Source: Campylobacterota bacterium (GTDB lineage Bacteria; Campylobacterota; Campylobacteria; Campylobacterales; Sulfurovaceae). Taken from it: 7,955 nt of DNA. Below are positions 1 through 6,542 of this stretch, in pieces. The translations under genes were made by a program, and so were the position numbers. The stretch is taken from assembly GCA_030595845.1 (NCBI GenBank), contig JAUVCL010000090.1, positions 1-7,955 on the forward strand. The letters are read 5' to 3'. Every line of letters begins with the position of its first letter. Within the stretch, counting starts at the first letter, position 1. The notes below the pieces were generated by a model that was not told where the DNA came from, did not search any database, and was given only the letters and a program-made list of their open reading frames with translations.

Positions 1-994
1 TGATTTTTTCTATCGAAGAAAAGTTTTCGATGAACATATCAAGGACGTCAACATCTTCAACCACAAGCACTTCTGCACCTGAATCATAAGCATCTAAAAG
101 TGTTGTACCTGCTTTTTTAAGTGCTAGATCTTTATTATCATTCAATAGTGCAAGACCTGAAAGTTTATGTGCTCTTGGAAAATGAATACCGTTCAAGCCC
201 ATTTTAGCGATCAATGCATGCATTTCATCATGTGAGGCTAAACCTGCATAATGTGCGACTGCTTTCTCTTCAAGGTTTTCTATAGTGATACTCTTCCTTA
301 GCACAGGAGCAGGGGCGTTTTTCTCTTCTTGTTCTTTTTTTGTAAAACGCGCGATAAGCTGAGAACAAAGTGATGGTTCAGGCTCTGGATTTACCATTGC
401 TTTAAGTGCATTTATCGTCTCAGTATGGTCTTGTGCATTAAAAAGATTGTTTTCATACTCACAGTCCATCAGTCCCGAATCTGCAGAAGTGATAGCTTCC
501 AAGATCGCTTCTGTATGCTCAGAACCTGCAGTGATCATTTTGTGTGCAAGAAGTAATATGGCATCACCTATATACGCATGGTCAAAGTTTTCTGTCTCAG
601 ATGCATAGTGCAGGGTATAGAGTGTTTTATAGTATTTTAAGTCAGCTTCACTTGCATAAGGTTCCAAAAGTGCATAAGATGCCATGAAGTCATTATCATT
701 GATCTTGAGTCCATCATTTGAACGATAAGCCTTTACAGGGTCTATTTGTAAAGTTGTACCAAGTTTTTCAACGATAGAAGCAATGGATTGTTTTGCTTCT
801 ACAACCAAACCATTTATTCTCATCACAAGCTTTTGCTTGGGAAAAGAAAAGTTTTCATTTTTTGCTTGTATCTCTATAAGCAAGTCTTTGGCTGTTGCAT
901 CATCTTCCATTGTGATGTTGAAGTTTTTATAGTAAGGCAGGTAGTCTGTTTTTGCATTAAAAAAGAATGCTCTTATTTCAAGTTTGTTTGACAT
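1..994 (-). CDS. Cysteine-depleted SdhB/HdrB-like protein (DUF5644-like), 3' end missing
   Basis: This frame is open from an ATG at 994 to the left edge, giving 331 residues without a stop, so the C-terminus lies outside the window. Residues 5-110 follow the outline of the ferredoxin-fold N-domain of succinate dehydrogenase/fumarate reductase iron-sulfur subunits (LEIRAFFFN start, then LVMRING at 56-62). The cysteine loop that normally precedes MRING is absent. Residues 245-325 resemble a CCG domain of HdrB/GlpC/LutA proteins: KLSGLALL at 277-284 sits where CCG-LPLL would be, and GAEVLVVEDVDVL at 306-318 where the ligand-bearing C-x-x-C segment would be. Only C178 and C209 occur in the visible part, so iron-sulfur binding looks unlikely. 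I associate this architecture with a Campylobacterota family annotated as DUF5644/HdrB C-terminal domain, but that is from memory. Function is unknown; a structural or assembly partner of a respiratory complex is possible. GGAG at 1001-1004 lies 6 nt before the ATG and supports the start. Confidence 0.8.
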   Translation of the reverse strand, partial: MSNKLEIRAFFFNAKTDYLPYYKNFNITMEDDATAKDLLIEIQAKNENFSFPKQKLVMRINGLVVEAKQSIASIVEKLGTTLQIDPVKAYRSNDGLKINDNDFMASYALLEPYASEADLKYYKTLYTLHYASETENFDHAYIGDAILLLAHKMITAGSEHTEAILEAITSADSGLMDCEYENNLFNAQDHTETINALKAMVNPEPEPSLCSQLIARFTKKEQEEKNAPAPVLRKSITIENLEEKAVAHYAGLASHDEMHALIAKMGLNGIHFPRAHKLSGLALLNDNKDLALKKAGTTLLDAYDSGAEVLVVEDVDVLDMFIENFSSIEKI

Positions 995-1000
995 AGGTAT

Positions 1001-1004
1001 CTCC
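1001..1004 (-). promoter_or_regulatory. Ribosome binding site of the left-edge gene
   Basis: GGAG on the minus strand lies 6 nt before the ATG at 994. It fixes the start of the SdhB/HdrB-like gene. Confidence 0.7.
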
Positions 1005-1023
1005 ATGTAAATATAGTTAAAAT

Positions 1024-1029
1024 AGTATA
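1024..1029 (-). promoter_or_regulatory. Candidate -10 box for the left-edge gene
   Basis: TATACT on the minus strand would place transcription start near 1017 and give a leader of about 20 nt. No good -35 is visible, which is common in Campylobacterota promoters. This is a motif reading only. Confidence 0.35.
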
Positions 1030-1090
1030 TCTTATGGAGCTATGAAAAAGACTTTAATGATATAAAACTAAAGCAAAAACACTTTAAGTA

Positions 1091-1099
1091 TGTTACAAT
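1091..1099 (+). promoter_or_regulatory. Candidate extended -10 promoter for thiL
   Basis: TGTTACAAT matches an extended -10 (TG-n-TAnAAT) and would start transcription near 1106, about 25 nt before thiL. No clear -35 is present. The 136-bp spacer between the divergent genes therefore holds a plausible promoter for each direction. Confidence 0.5.
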
Positions 1100-1130
1100 T
1101 TTGCCAATATGAAAAATCAAGGACATAACG

Positions 1131-1958
1131 ATGCCCATTCAAGATAAAGAACACTATCTGATCAACAAACTAACTTCAAAGCACATAGGTGATGATGCTG
1201 CTGTTATAGGGGATACACTTTACAGTATGGATGCCTTCTTTGAAGATGTACATTTTAAACGTGAGTGGATGAGTATAGCCCAAATAGGGCGTAAAGCCAT
1301 GCTTATAAACCTTTCAGATGCCATAGCGATGAATGCAGAACCTAAATTTGCTCTTGTTACGGTCTCTTTACCCAAAGACCTGACAGAGACAGAGATAGAT
1401 GAGCTTACACTCAGCCTTGAAGAGACAGCCAAAGAGTATGGTTGTGAGATTATCGGTGGTGATACCATAGGTGGAGACAAATTACATCTTAGTATTACCA
1501 TCATTTCCAAAAGTAAAAATCCTTTACTGCGCACAGGATTAAAGCAGGGTGACTTGTTGGCATATACGGGAACATTGGGTGAGAGTAAACGTGACTTGGA
1601 TGCATTGTTCAAAGGTGAAAAAATAGCTGATAACTCACGCTTTTTCAAGCCCACTTTACGTGCAGAATTCATAGCCAAAGCAAGAAGTTTCTTACGCACA
1701 GGTATGGACATCTCTGATGGGCTCTACTGTGATACGAACAAGATGCTAGATATTAATAAATATGGATTTGATATTTTTGAAGATATTGACGATACAGTAG
1801 GGCTTAGCGGAGAAGAGTATGAAATGCTTGTAAGTTTTGCACCAGAGTATTATGGCGAAGTTATAGAAGTAGCAGAAGCAACCAATACACCTTTAACAGT
1901 GTTCGCAAAAGTGGCTAAAAACAGTGACAGATACAGTTGTAAAAGTCATCATTTTTAA
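1131..1958 (+). CDS. thiL: Thiamine-monophosphate kinase
   Basis: ThiL phosphorylates thiamine monophosphate with ATP to give thiamine diphosphate, the last step of cofactor synthesis, in the cytoplasm. The 275-residue product shows the AIR-synthase-related fold signatures in order: GDDAAVI (20-26), the DAFFEDVHF metal/ATP segment (34-42), NLSDAIAMNAEP (60-71), IIGGDT (107-112), GDLLAYTGTLGES (140-152), GMDISDGL (191-198) and GEEYEML (227-233), the counterpart of the usual GEDYEL. It is shorter than E. coli ThiL (about 325 residues), but every core motif is present, so this looks like a compact family form and not a truncation. AAGGA at 1119-1123, 7 nt upstream, supports the ATG. The gene stands alone, with no other thi gene visible. 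It converges on the GGDEF-EAL gene across a palindromic repeat pair. Confidence 0.93.
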   Translation: MPIQDKEHYLINKLTSKHIGDDAAVIGDTLYSMDAFFEDVHFKREWMSIAQIGRKAMLINLSDAIAMNAEPKFALVTVSLPKDLTETEIDELTLSLEETAKEYGCEIIGGDTIGGDKLHLSITIISKSKNPLLRTGLKQGDLLAYTGTLGESKRDLDALFKGEKIADNSRFFKPTLRAEFIAKARSFLRTGMDISDGLYCDTNKMLDINKYGFDIFEDIDDTVGLSGEEYEMLVSFAPEYYGEVIEVAEATNTPLTVFAKVAKNSDRYSCKSHHF

Positions 1959-1974
1959 GCCCAAACAAACAGTG

Positions 1975-2072
1975 CTCGTAACGAAGCTCCAGCTTCGTTA
2001 CGTTCTATCGGTATTTAAGTTATTCAATCAATTCTATACCGATATATTCCACAGCTGGAGCTGTGGAACGAG
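1975..2072. repeat. REP-like inverted pair of palindromes (BIME-like) between convergent genes
   Basis: Two perfect hairpins lie about 45 bp apart. The first pairs CGTAACGAAGCT (1977-1988) with its complement at 1991-2002 across CC. The second pairs TTCCACAGCT (2047-2056) with its complement at 2059-2068 across GG. Read outward-in on opposite strands, both begin CTCG (1975-1978, and 2069-2072 reversed) and both centre on AGCTCCAGCT, so they look like two oppositely oriented copies of one family with different but self-complementary arms. A third inverted repeat of 9 bp, TATCGGTAT (2006-2014) with ATACCGATA (2036-2044), sits between them. A conserved head next to a compensated hairpin is typical of REP elements mobilised by RAYT (TnpA-REP) transposases. 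Neither hairpin has a good U-tract, so a role as bidirectional terminator or mRNA 3'-end stabiliser is only possible. Confidence 0.75.
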
Positions 2073-2081
2073 TAAACATAG

Positions 2082-4037
2082 TTATAATAATTTTGAATCT
2101 GTTGGTTTTCCAAAATAATACCCTTGAAAATACTTACATCCTAAAGAAACCAGCATATCATACTGTTCTTTAGTCTCAACACCTTCAGCGATGACTTCTA
2201 ACCCTAATTGTTTCCCAAATGTGATAATTGTTTGCACAATATTTCTATCATTGATATCGATCACAATGTCACGTACAAAAGATCTATCTATTTTTAATTC
2301 ATGGACTTTAAGTTGTTTAAAATAGGCTAATGATGAGTATCCTGTACCAAAGTCATCAATAGAAAAGGTGAGACCAATAGACCTTAACTTTTGGATGATC
2401 AATAATGCCTTTTGTGCATTTTTTATTAAAACACTTTCGGTTAATTCAAGTCTCATTAGTTCCGGATCAAAGTTGTATTCTTCAATAATCCTTTGCATTT
2501 GTTCAACAAAGTCTTCATGTTCTAACTGTATAGAACTGATATTTACAGAGATACGCCAAGATTTTTTTATAGAATCTTTTGACCATTTTTTAAGTAACTG
2601 AGCTGCTTCTCGTAAAACAAATGAACTTAAATTAAAAATCAGGTCATTTTTTTCTGCTATGGGTATAAATACACCCGGAAGAACCTTGCCTAAGACAGGA
2701 TCATCCCATCGTAATAACGACTCAACTCCAACAATCTTCTGCTGATGATCTACTTGGATCTGATAATGACAATAGAGTGAACCCTCATCTTCTTCAACAG
2801 TCTTTTGAAGACGGGTGACTAATATCAGTTTATCTTCGACAATACGTTGGATATCTGCATCAAAGAATTTCATGGTATTACGTCCGGATTCTTTAGCTGT
2901 ATACATTGCTGTATCAGCATAACGAAGCATATCATCTGCATTTGAATCTTCGGAAAACAAGGAAATTCCCATACTTCCAGTAATTTTAAATTTATGTTCA
3001 TGTATCTGGTATGGCATAGAGAGTGATGAGAGTATGTTATGGGCGATCTTCGTAACACTGTTTATACCTTCTTCCTCTTCATCTCCAATATCTTCAATCA
3101 AAATAACAAACTCATCTCCACCGAAACGTGCTAAGGTATCTTCCATGCGCGTATTGCTATTTAAACGTTCCGCTACTTCCATCAATACAAGATCCCCGAC
3201 ACTGTGTCCTTTACTGTCATTGACATCTTTAAAATGATCAAGATCAATAAAAAGAATTGCACCATAATTCCCTCTTCTTTTAGTGGATGCTATGGCTTTG
3301 GGAAGACGTACACTCAGCCCACGACGGTTAAACAGTTTTGTCAAGGGATCATGTTCTACCAAGGACATCAGTTCAACTTTTGACTTTTTAAAATTCCATA
3401 TCAACATGGGTAAACCAGATAAAAGAAGTATTAATCCAAGAAATATGTTTTTGGCAGTAGCTTCATTGAGCATCTCATGAAATATATTGATCTCTATATC
3501 TGCACCGGCAACAAAAAGTTCCCCATCATCTGTTCTATAAGGAATAATGACTGCTCTGTGTGAACCCCATGAGTCTGTACTTTCTGAATACAAGGTTTTT
3601 TCTTGAGAAAAAGCTTTTATTACTTGAATATCTGCATCATCATATTCGTCAAAATAATGTGTTAAAAGATTTCCAGTTTTTCTTTCTTCATCTGTAGCAC
3701 TTGAGCTAGTAAAATATATCTTATCATTCTGCTGAATTAATGTATATACATATTCAACATTATTGATTTTTGCTAGCTTACTGAGTGTACCTATGTTTTG
3801 TTCATCTTCAACTGTTGAAATAGACTTTAGATTTTTTGCACGCATGTGAAAATCAGTAGGGAGAAGAAGTATGGTCGCTTTTGCAGCAGTAAGGAGTTGA
3901 TGATCTACTTTTTCATAAACAAGTTTTCTAATTTCATGATAAACATTATAGTTATACCAGCTAAACCCAATGAGAAAAATAAATAATGCACCTACAGAAA
4001 AAAGTCTTTGTAGTTTTTTATTGATCATTGAGTCCAC
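2082..4037 (-). CDS. Membrane-bound GGDEF-EAL cyclic-di-GMP signalling protein with periplasmic sensor
   Basis: This 651-residue protein probably makes and/or degrades cyclic-di-GMP in response to a periplasmic signal. A membrane helix (about 11-31) is followed by a periplasmic region (about 32-195) with a Cache-like look that ends in FVAGADIEIN, then a second helix (about 197-216). The GGDEF domain (about 225-390) has an intact GGDEF motif (306-310) and an inhibitory I-site RMED (297-300) exactly five residues before it. The EAL domain (about 405-645) carries ESLLRW (439-444, an ESL variant of EAL), N499, E531, D561/D562 in DDFGTGYSS, K582, E618 and Q638, so both active sites look complete. 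The outer start is GTG at 4037 without a good ribosome site. ATG at 4028 (residue 4), preceded by GGTGGA, may be the true start. An extended -10 lies just upstream. Net enzyme direction cannot be read from sequence. Confidence 0.92.
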   Translation of the reverse strand: MDSMINKKLQRLFSVGALFIFLIGFSWYNYNVYHEIRKLVYEKVDHQLLTAAKATILLLPTDFHMRAKNLKSISTVEDEQNIGTLSKLAKINNVEYVYTLIQQNDKIYFTSSSATDEERKTGNLLTHYFDEYDDADIQVIKAFSQEKTLYSESTDSWGSHRAVIIPYRTDDGELFVAGADIEINIFHEMLNEATAKNIFLGLILLLSGLPMLIWNFKKSKVELMSLVEHDPLTKLFNRRGLSVRLPKAIASTKRRGNYGAILFIDLDHFKDVNDSKGHSVGDLVLMEVAERLNSNTRMEDTLARFGGDEFVILIEDIGDEEEEGINSVTKIAHNILSSLSMPYQIHEHKFKITGSMGISLFSEDSNADDMLRYADTAMYTAKESGRNTMKFFDADIQRIVEDKLILVTRLQKTVEEDEGSLYCHYQIQVDHQQKIVGVESLLRWDDPVLGKVLPGVFIPIAEKNDLIFNLSSFVLREAAQLLKKWSKDSIKKSWRISVNISSIQLEHEDFVEQMQRIIEEYNFDPELMRLELTESVLIKNAQKALLIIQKLRSIGLTFSIDDFGTGYSSLAYFKQLKVHELKIDRSFVRDIVIDINDRNIVQTIITFGKQLGLEVIAEGVETKEQYDMLVSLGCKYFQGYYFGKPTDSKLL

Positions 4038-4063
4038 CGATTTATATTATTAACTTATATTTT

Positions 4064-4072
4064 ATTATAGCA
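4064..4072 (-). promoter_or_regulatory. Extended -10 promoter for the GGDEF-EAL gene
   Basis: TGCTATAAT on the minus strand is a perfect extended -10 (TG-n-TATAAT) in the 77-bp gap behind the oxidoreductase gene. Transcription would start near 4057, about 20-30 nt before the candidate starts at 4037 and 4028. There is no obvious -35. The gene is therefore probably transcribed separately from the upstream oxidoreductase. Confidence 0.6.
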
Positions 4073-4114
4073 GAAACAATAAGTTATGTGTACCTTTATT
4101 TAGTTTAAAAGGAT

Positions 4115-5554
4115 TTAATTTGAAATATTTCTACTCGCTAAAGCAATAGGATAAGCCCGCTTCTTGCAAAGTTTCTGGGCAAAGTCTGTGATCTCTGTAT
4201 CTTTTAGTGTATGTAACATTTTAAAGCCTCGACTTCCTTGAACAGAGGGATCAAGATACTCAAGTGTTATGAGTTCTTTAGTGATCGAGTCGAGCATATC
4301 TAAGGCTGAAGAGACTTTGACGATCTCACATCTCGCATACCCTTCTACAGGAAAAGAAACCTCTGCTACACGTAAGGTAGGGTCATCCCCAGGAATTTGT
4401 TGTGCACCAAAGAGAGGTTTTGAACCTATAGTAGCTTTGGAGAATTCAGGAATGAACTTAGATAAATGTCTGATCGCACTTTGGGTACGTTGCTGAGTCT
4501 CTTCACCACTCCAGTCTTTTTCTATTTTTTCAATGAAGTCCTGTCCAAGTTGTGGTTGACAACTGAGCTTGGTATTTGCAACCAAACCATCTTCATAGAG
4601 TGTAATATCTTTGGTCATGCCATGAAGCTGGAAATACCCACCAGAATAAGGCGTTAACTGTCCCATACCTCTAGGTGTACCACGCTCTCCGTGAAAAACG
4701 ATCTCCGGCCAAAGTGTATCGTTCGCACTTTCCCACTGACTCACATAGGCTGCTTTAAATTCCACCATACCTTCGCAGGGCGCGCCTATCATGTCATCTA
4801 TTTTACCTGTTCTAAACCCTGCCGCATTGATGAGATAGTCAAAGTGCTCTTCTTTCACTTCACCTTCATGTTCATAACGTACTAACCATGCTTCTTTTGA
4901 ATGCTCTTTTGAGATATTTGTTACGCTTGTGGAGAGTTTGACTGTGGCAGATTCGAGTTTTTTAAGCCCCAGAGTGATACTCGCACCCACGCGAAAAAGA
5001 TTTAATCCATATTCCTGAACAAGAATAAGAGGGAACTGCACGCTGTCAAGATCTACATTTTGAGCAAAGGGGATCATCCAGTCATCTGGGTGAACAGGTT
5101 TTTTGACTATGGCTTGTTTTCTCAACGCTTCTATTTGACTTCGTTCATAGAGTTTAAAATACTCAGAAACCTCACCTAACACTTTGTTATGTGAGTCTAA
5201 TACGATAAGCCTTCTATACTCATCTTGCAGTTTTTTAAGCCTTGGCAAAAGGTTTGCTGAATCCTTGGAACAGTAAGATGGAAGGGCAATAATAGTAGGA
5301 CGATAATCCACAGAATTGGGATATACACGTAAAAAATCTATAGACTGTTTTAGTAGGGTAATACACTGTGTATCTGAAATCTCAGGATAGAGGTTACCTC
5401 CTGCATGAAGATGACAAAAAGGAGGGCCATTCACCAAAGAGCTTTCTTTTTCAAAAAGTGTCACATTTAAACCCAATTCAGAAAAGTAAAGTGCTGCTGA
5501 TCCACCGGCGACACCTCCACCGACTATGGCTATTTTGACTTTACTATTGGACAC
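4115..5554 (-). CDS. FAD-dependent oxidoreductase, substrate unknown
   Basis: This 479-residue protein has an N-terminal FAD-binding Rossmann motif: GGGVAG (12-17) after a hydrophobic strand, with the ribose-binding acidic residue E35 at the end of strand two (VTLFEKE). A second FAD contact of the DAO/glutathione-reductase type, LINAAG, is at 241-246. These place it among DAO-like flavoproteins. Distinctive segments are FCHLHAGGNLY (46-56), GMGQLTPYSGGYFQLHG (296-312) and a C-terminal block GAQQIPGDDPTLR (383-395) followed by YARCEIVKVSSALDM (406-420). I see no signal peptide or membrane helix, so it is probably cytoplasmic or peripheral. I do not recognise the substrate, and nothing nearby identifies it. 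The start is GTG at 5554 with AAAGG at 5561-5565, six nt away. It lies 117 bp downstream of the HAD gene across an inverted-repeat element and may be co-transcribed with it. Confidence 0.85.
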   Translation of the reverse strand: MSNSKVKIAIVGGGVAGGSAALYFSELGLNVTLFEKESSLVNGPPFCHLHAGGNLYPEISDTQCITLLKQSIDFLRVYPNSVDYRPTIIALPSYCSKDSANLLPRLKKLQDEYRRLIVLDSHNKVLGEVSEYFKLYERSQIEALRKQAIVKKPVHPDDWMIPFAQNVDLDSVQFPLILVQEYGLNLFRVGASITLGLKKLESATVKLSTSVTNISKEHSKEAWLVRYEHEGEVKEEHFDYLINAAGFRTGKIDDMIGAPCEGMVEFKAAYVSQWESANDTLWPEIVFHGERGTPRGMGQLTPYSGGYFQLHGMTKDITLYEDGLVANTKLSCQPQLGQDFIEKIEKDWSGEETQQRTQSAIRHLSKFIPEFSKATIGSKPLFGAQQIPGDDPTLRVAEVSFPVEGYARCEIVKVSSALDMLDSITKELITLEYLDPSVQGSRGFKMLHTLKDTEITDFAQKLCKKRAYPIALASRNISN

Positions 5555-5560
5555 GTTTTT

Positions 5561-5565
5561 CCTTT
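5561..5565 (-). promoter_or_regulatory. Ribosome binding site of the oxidoreductase, partly inside the repeat element
   Basis: AAAGG on the minus strand, 6 nt before the GTG start at 5554, supports that non-ATG start. Its three A residues (5563-5565) are the outermost bases of the adjacent inverted repeat and would be paired if the two 27-bp arms folded on each other. Confidence 0.6.
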
Positions 5566-5678
5566 GTAGGGTGCGTTTGCTAACGCACCTTTTATATCTG
5601 ATTTCATTAAGCCTTTCGGCGTAAGTGTGATGGTTTGCATAGTGCCTTAATGGTGCGTTGGCAAACGCACCCTACAAA
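5563..5678. repeat. 116-bp inverted-repeat element with palindromic arms (REP/MITE-like)
   Basis: The 27-bp end at 5563-5589 is the reverse complement of 5652-5678 with one mismatch. Each arm is itself a hairpin: GGTGCGTT/AACGCACC with a 4-nt loop at 5570-5589 and again at 5652-5671. A further inverted pair, CATTAAG (5605-5611) and CTTAATG (5646-5652), lies inside. The outer sequence TGTAGGGTGCGTT resembles palindromic repeats common in many bacterial genomes and often linked to RAYT transposases; that link is from memory. No target-site duplication is obvious. There is no U-tract after either hairpin, so a Rho-independent terminator is unlikely. The left hairpin abuts the HAD gene stop codon and the other end reaches the oxidoreductase ribosome site. 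A weak -10-like TATAAA occurs inside on the minus strand (5591-5596). Confidence 0.85.
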
Positions 5679-6346
5679 AACTTTAAAATGTCTCCAAAAT
5701 CATCTATGATCATATTTGGATCATATACACTGATACTCTCTCCATAATTATAACCATATGTCACACCCACACTTTGCATACCACAGGCTTTGGCTGCCAA
5801 GATGTCATTTTTAGAGTCACCTACCATCACCGATTCCTCAACAGTTACACCCAATTTTTCGCATATGTATAACAAGGGAGCAGGGTCAGGTTTTTTTAAA
5901 GTTAAGGAATCACCACCCAAAATGAGTTCAAACAGGCCATTAAGCTCTAACCCTTCCAAAATAGGTTCTACAAAATCAAAAGGTTTATTGGTCACGATGG
6001 CTAAGCGGTAACCTTTATTTTTAAGTGTATTGAGTGTTGGTATGACATTTGGATAGGAAATGGTTGCATTGCAAAGATTTTTTCCATAGTAGTCAAAAAA
6101 GATATCTAATGCTTTTTGAACCAAAACTTCATCTAAAGTTTCATCAACACTTCTCTCACCAGATAAAGCACGTTGAACAAGTGTCAAAGCACCGTTACCC
6201 ACCCATCCATGTATGATTTCTTCCTCAAAGGTATCACGCGCTAAAGTTTTTAGCATAAAGTTTACCGATAGTGCCAAATCAAGTGCAGAGTTGATGAGTG
6301 TACCATCCAGGTCAAAGATGAGGAGTTTTTTATTTTCGAATTTCAA
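5672..6346 (-). CDS. gph: HAD-family phosphatase, probable phosphoglycolate phosphatase
   Basis: The 224-residue product has all four HAD motifs: DLDGT with nucleophile D12 and acid/base D14, the T119 of AIVTNKP, K151/K152 of LTLKKPDP, and GDSKND (176-181) for magnesium. The region about 20-90 between motifs I and II is a helical C1 cap, as in Gph/PGMB-type enzymes. Length and the motif III sequence KKPDPAP fit phosphoglycolate phosphatase, which hydrolyses 2-phosphoglycolate to glycolate. Pyrophosphatase PpaX or another small-phosphoester HAD phosphatase cannot be excluded. The start is TTG at 6346: an in-frame TAG stands just upstream, AGGG (6354-6357) lies 7 nt before it, and the short lead before the first motif is typical. 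The TAG stop (5672-5674) lies inside the adjacent repeat element, so the last codons border repeat DNA. The oxidoreductase follows on the same strand. Confidence 0.85.
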   Translation of the reverse strand: MKFENKKLLIFDLDGTLINSALDLALSVNFMLKTLARDTFEEEIIHGWVGNGALTLVQRALSGERSVDETLDEVLVQKALDIFFDYYGKNLCNATISYPNVIPTLNTLKNKGYRLAIVTNKPFDFVEPILEGLELNGLFELILGGDSLTLKKPDPAPLLYICEKLGVTVEESVMVGDSKNDILAAKACGMQSVGVTYGYNYGESISVYDPNMIIDDFGDILKFL

Positions 6347-6353
6347 AGTGTTA

Positions 6354-6357
6354 CCCT
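6354..6357 (-). promoter_or_regulatory. Ribosome binding site deciding the TTG start of gph
   Basis: AGGG on the minus strand lies 7 nt before TTG at 6346. An in-frame TAG overlaps this site and no ATG or GTG is available between it and the HAD motif I, so TTG is the only reasonable start. Confidence 0.55.
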
Positions 6358-6373
6358 ATATATAATTATTGCG

Positions 6374-6379
6374 ATTATA
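6374..6379 (-). promoter_or_regulatory. Candidate -10 box for gph
   Basis: A consensus TATAAT on the minus strand, preceded directly by TG, would start transcription near 6367, about 20 nt before the TTG start. An A-rich stretch lies upstream instead of a clear -35. Confidence 0.5.
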
Positions 6380-6407
6380 CATTTTTTTGCTAAAAGTGAT
6401 CTATATA

Positions 6408-6421
6408 AGCTCTATCGAGCT
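6408..6421. repeat. Short hairpin upstream of the gph promoter
   Basis: AGCTC (6408-6412) and GAGCT (6417-6421) pair across TATC. It lies in the 192-bp spacer between araC-type gene and gph. It could be an operator or chance; no U-tract on the minus strand follows it directly. A second TATAAT on the minus strand at 6467-6472 is also present in this spacer, and no gene is seen there. Confidence 0.25.
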
Positions 6422-6514
6422 ATCTGGGGCTTAAAAAAAGATAAAAATCGAATCATGATGGTACATATTATAAGGTTTTCTATCTGAAGTGTACAGATTT
6501 ATGACCCGTAAACG

Positions 6515-6542
6515 TCGCTACAGCGAATAAACTTAAGTTTAT
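6515..6542. repeat. Paired palindromes at the 3' end of the AraC-family gene
   Basis: A 16-bp perfect palindrome, ATAAACTTAAGTTTAT (6527-6542), spans the stop codon of the regulator gene. A 5-bp hairpin TCGCT/AGCGA across AC (6515-6526) abuts it. Together they may mark a weak transcript end, but there is no GC-rich stem with a U-tract, so a terminator call is uncertain. Confidence 0.35.

Noticed and set aside
788..991. Plus-strand 67-codon open frame
   Set aside because: It lies antisense inside the left-edge gene, has a low-complexity Phe/Cys/Tyr-rich product, and no ribosome site.
1220..1711. Minus-strand 163-codon open frame within thiL
   Set aside because: It is a shadow of thiL, whose motifs are complete on the plus strand.
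1975..2072. Rho-independent bidirectional terminator
   Set aside because: The hairpins are strong but no U-tract follows either one; the shared head and core fit a REP pair better.
1924..2118. Plus-strand 64-codon frame running from the thiL end across the palindromes
   Set aside because: It overlaps the thiL 3' end and is made largely of repeat sequence; no independent coding signal.
5563..5678. Insertion sequence or CRISPR-like unit
   Set aside because: No transposase frame, no target duplication and no spaced direct repeats; it is an inverted pair of short palindromes.
6432..6467. Possible 11-codon leader peptide on the minus strand after a TATAAT
   Set aside because: The ATG overlaps the -10 and has no ribosome site, so it is almost certainly chance.
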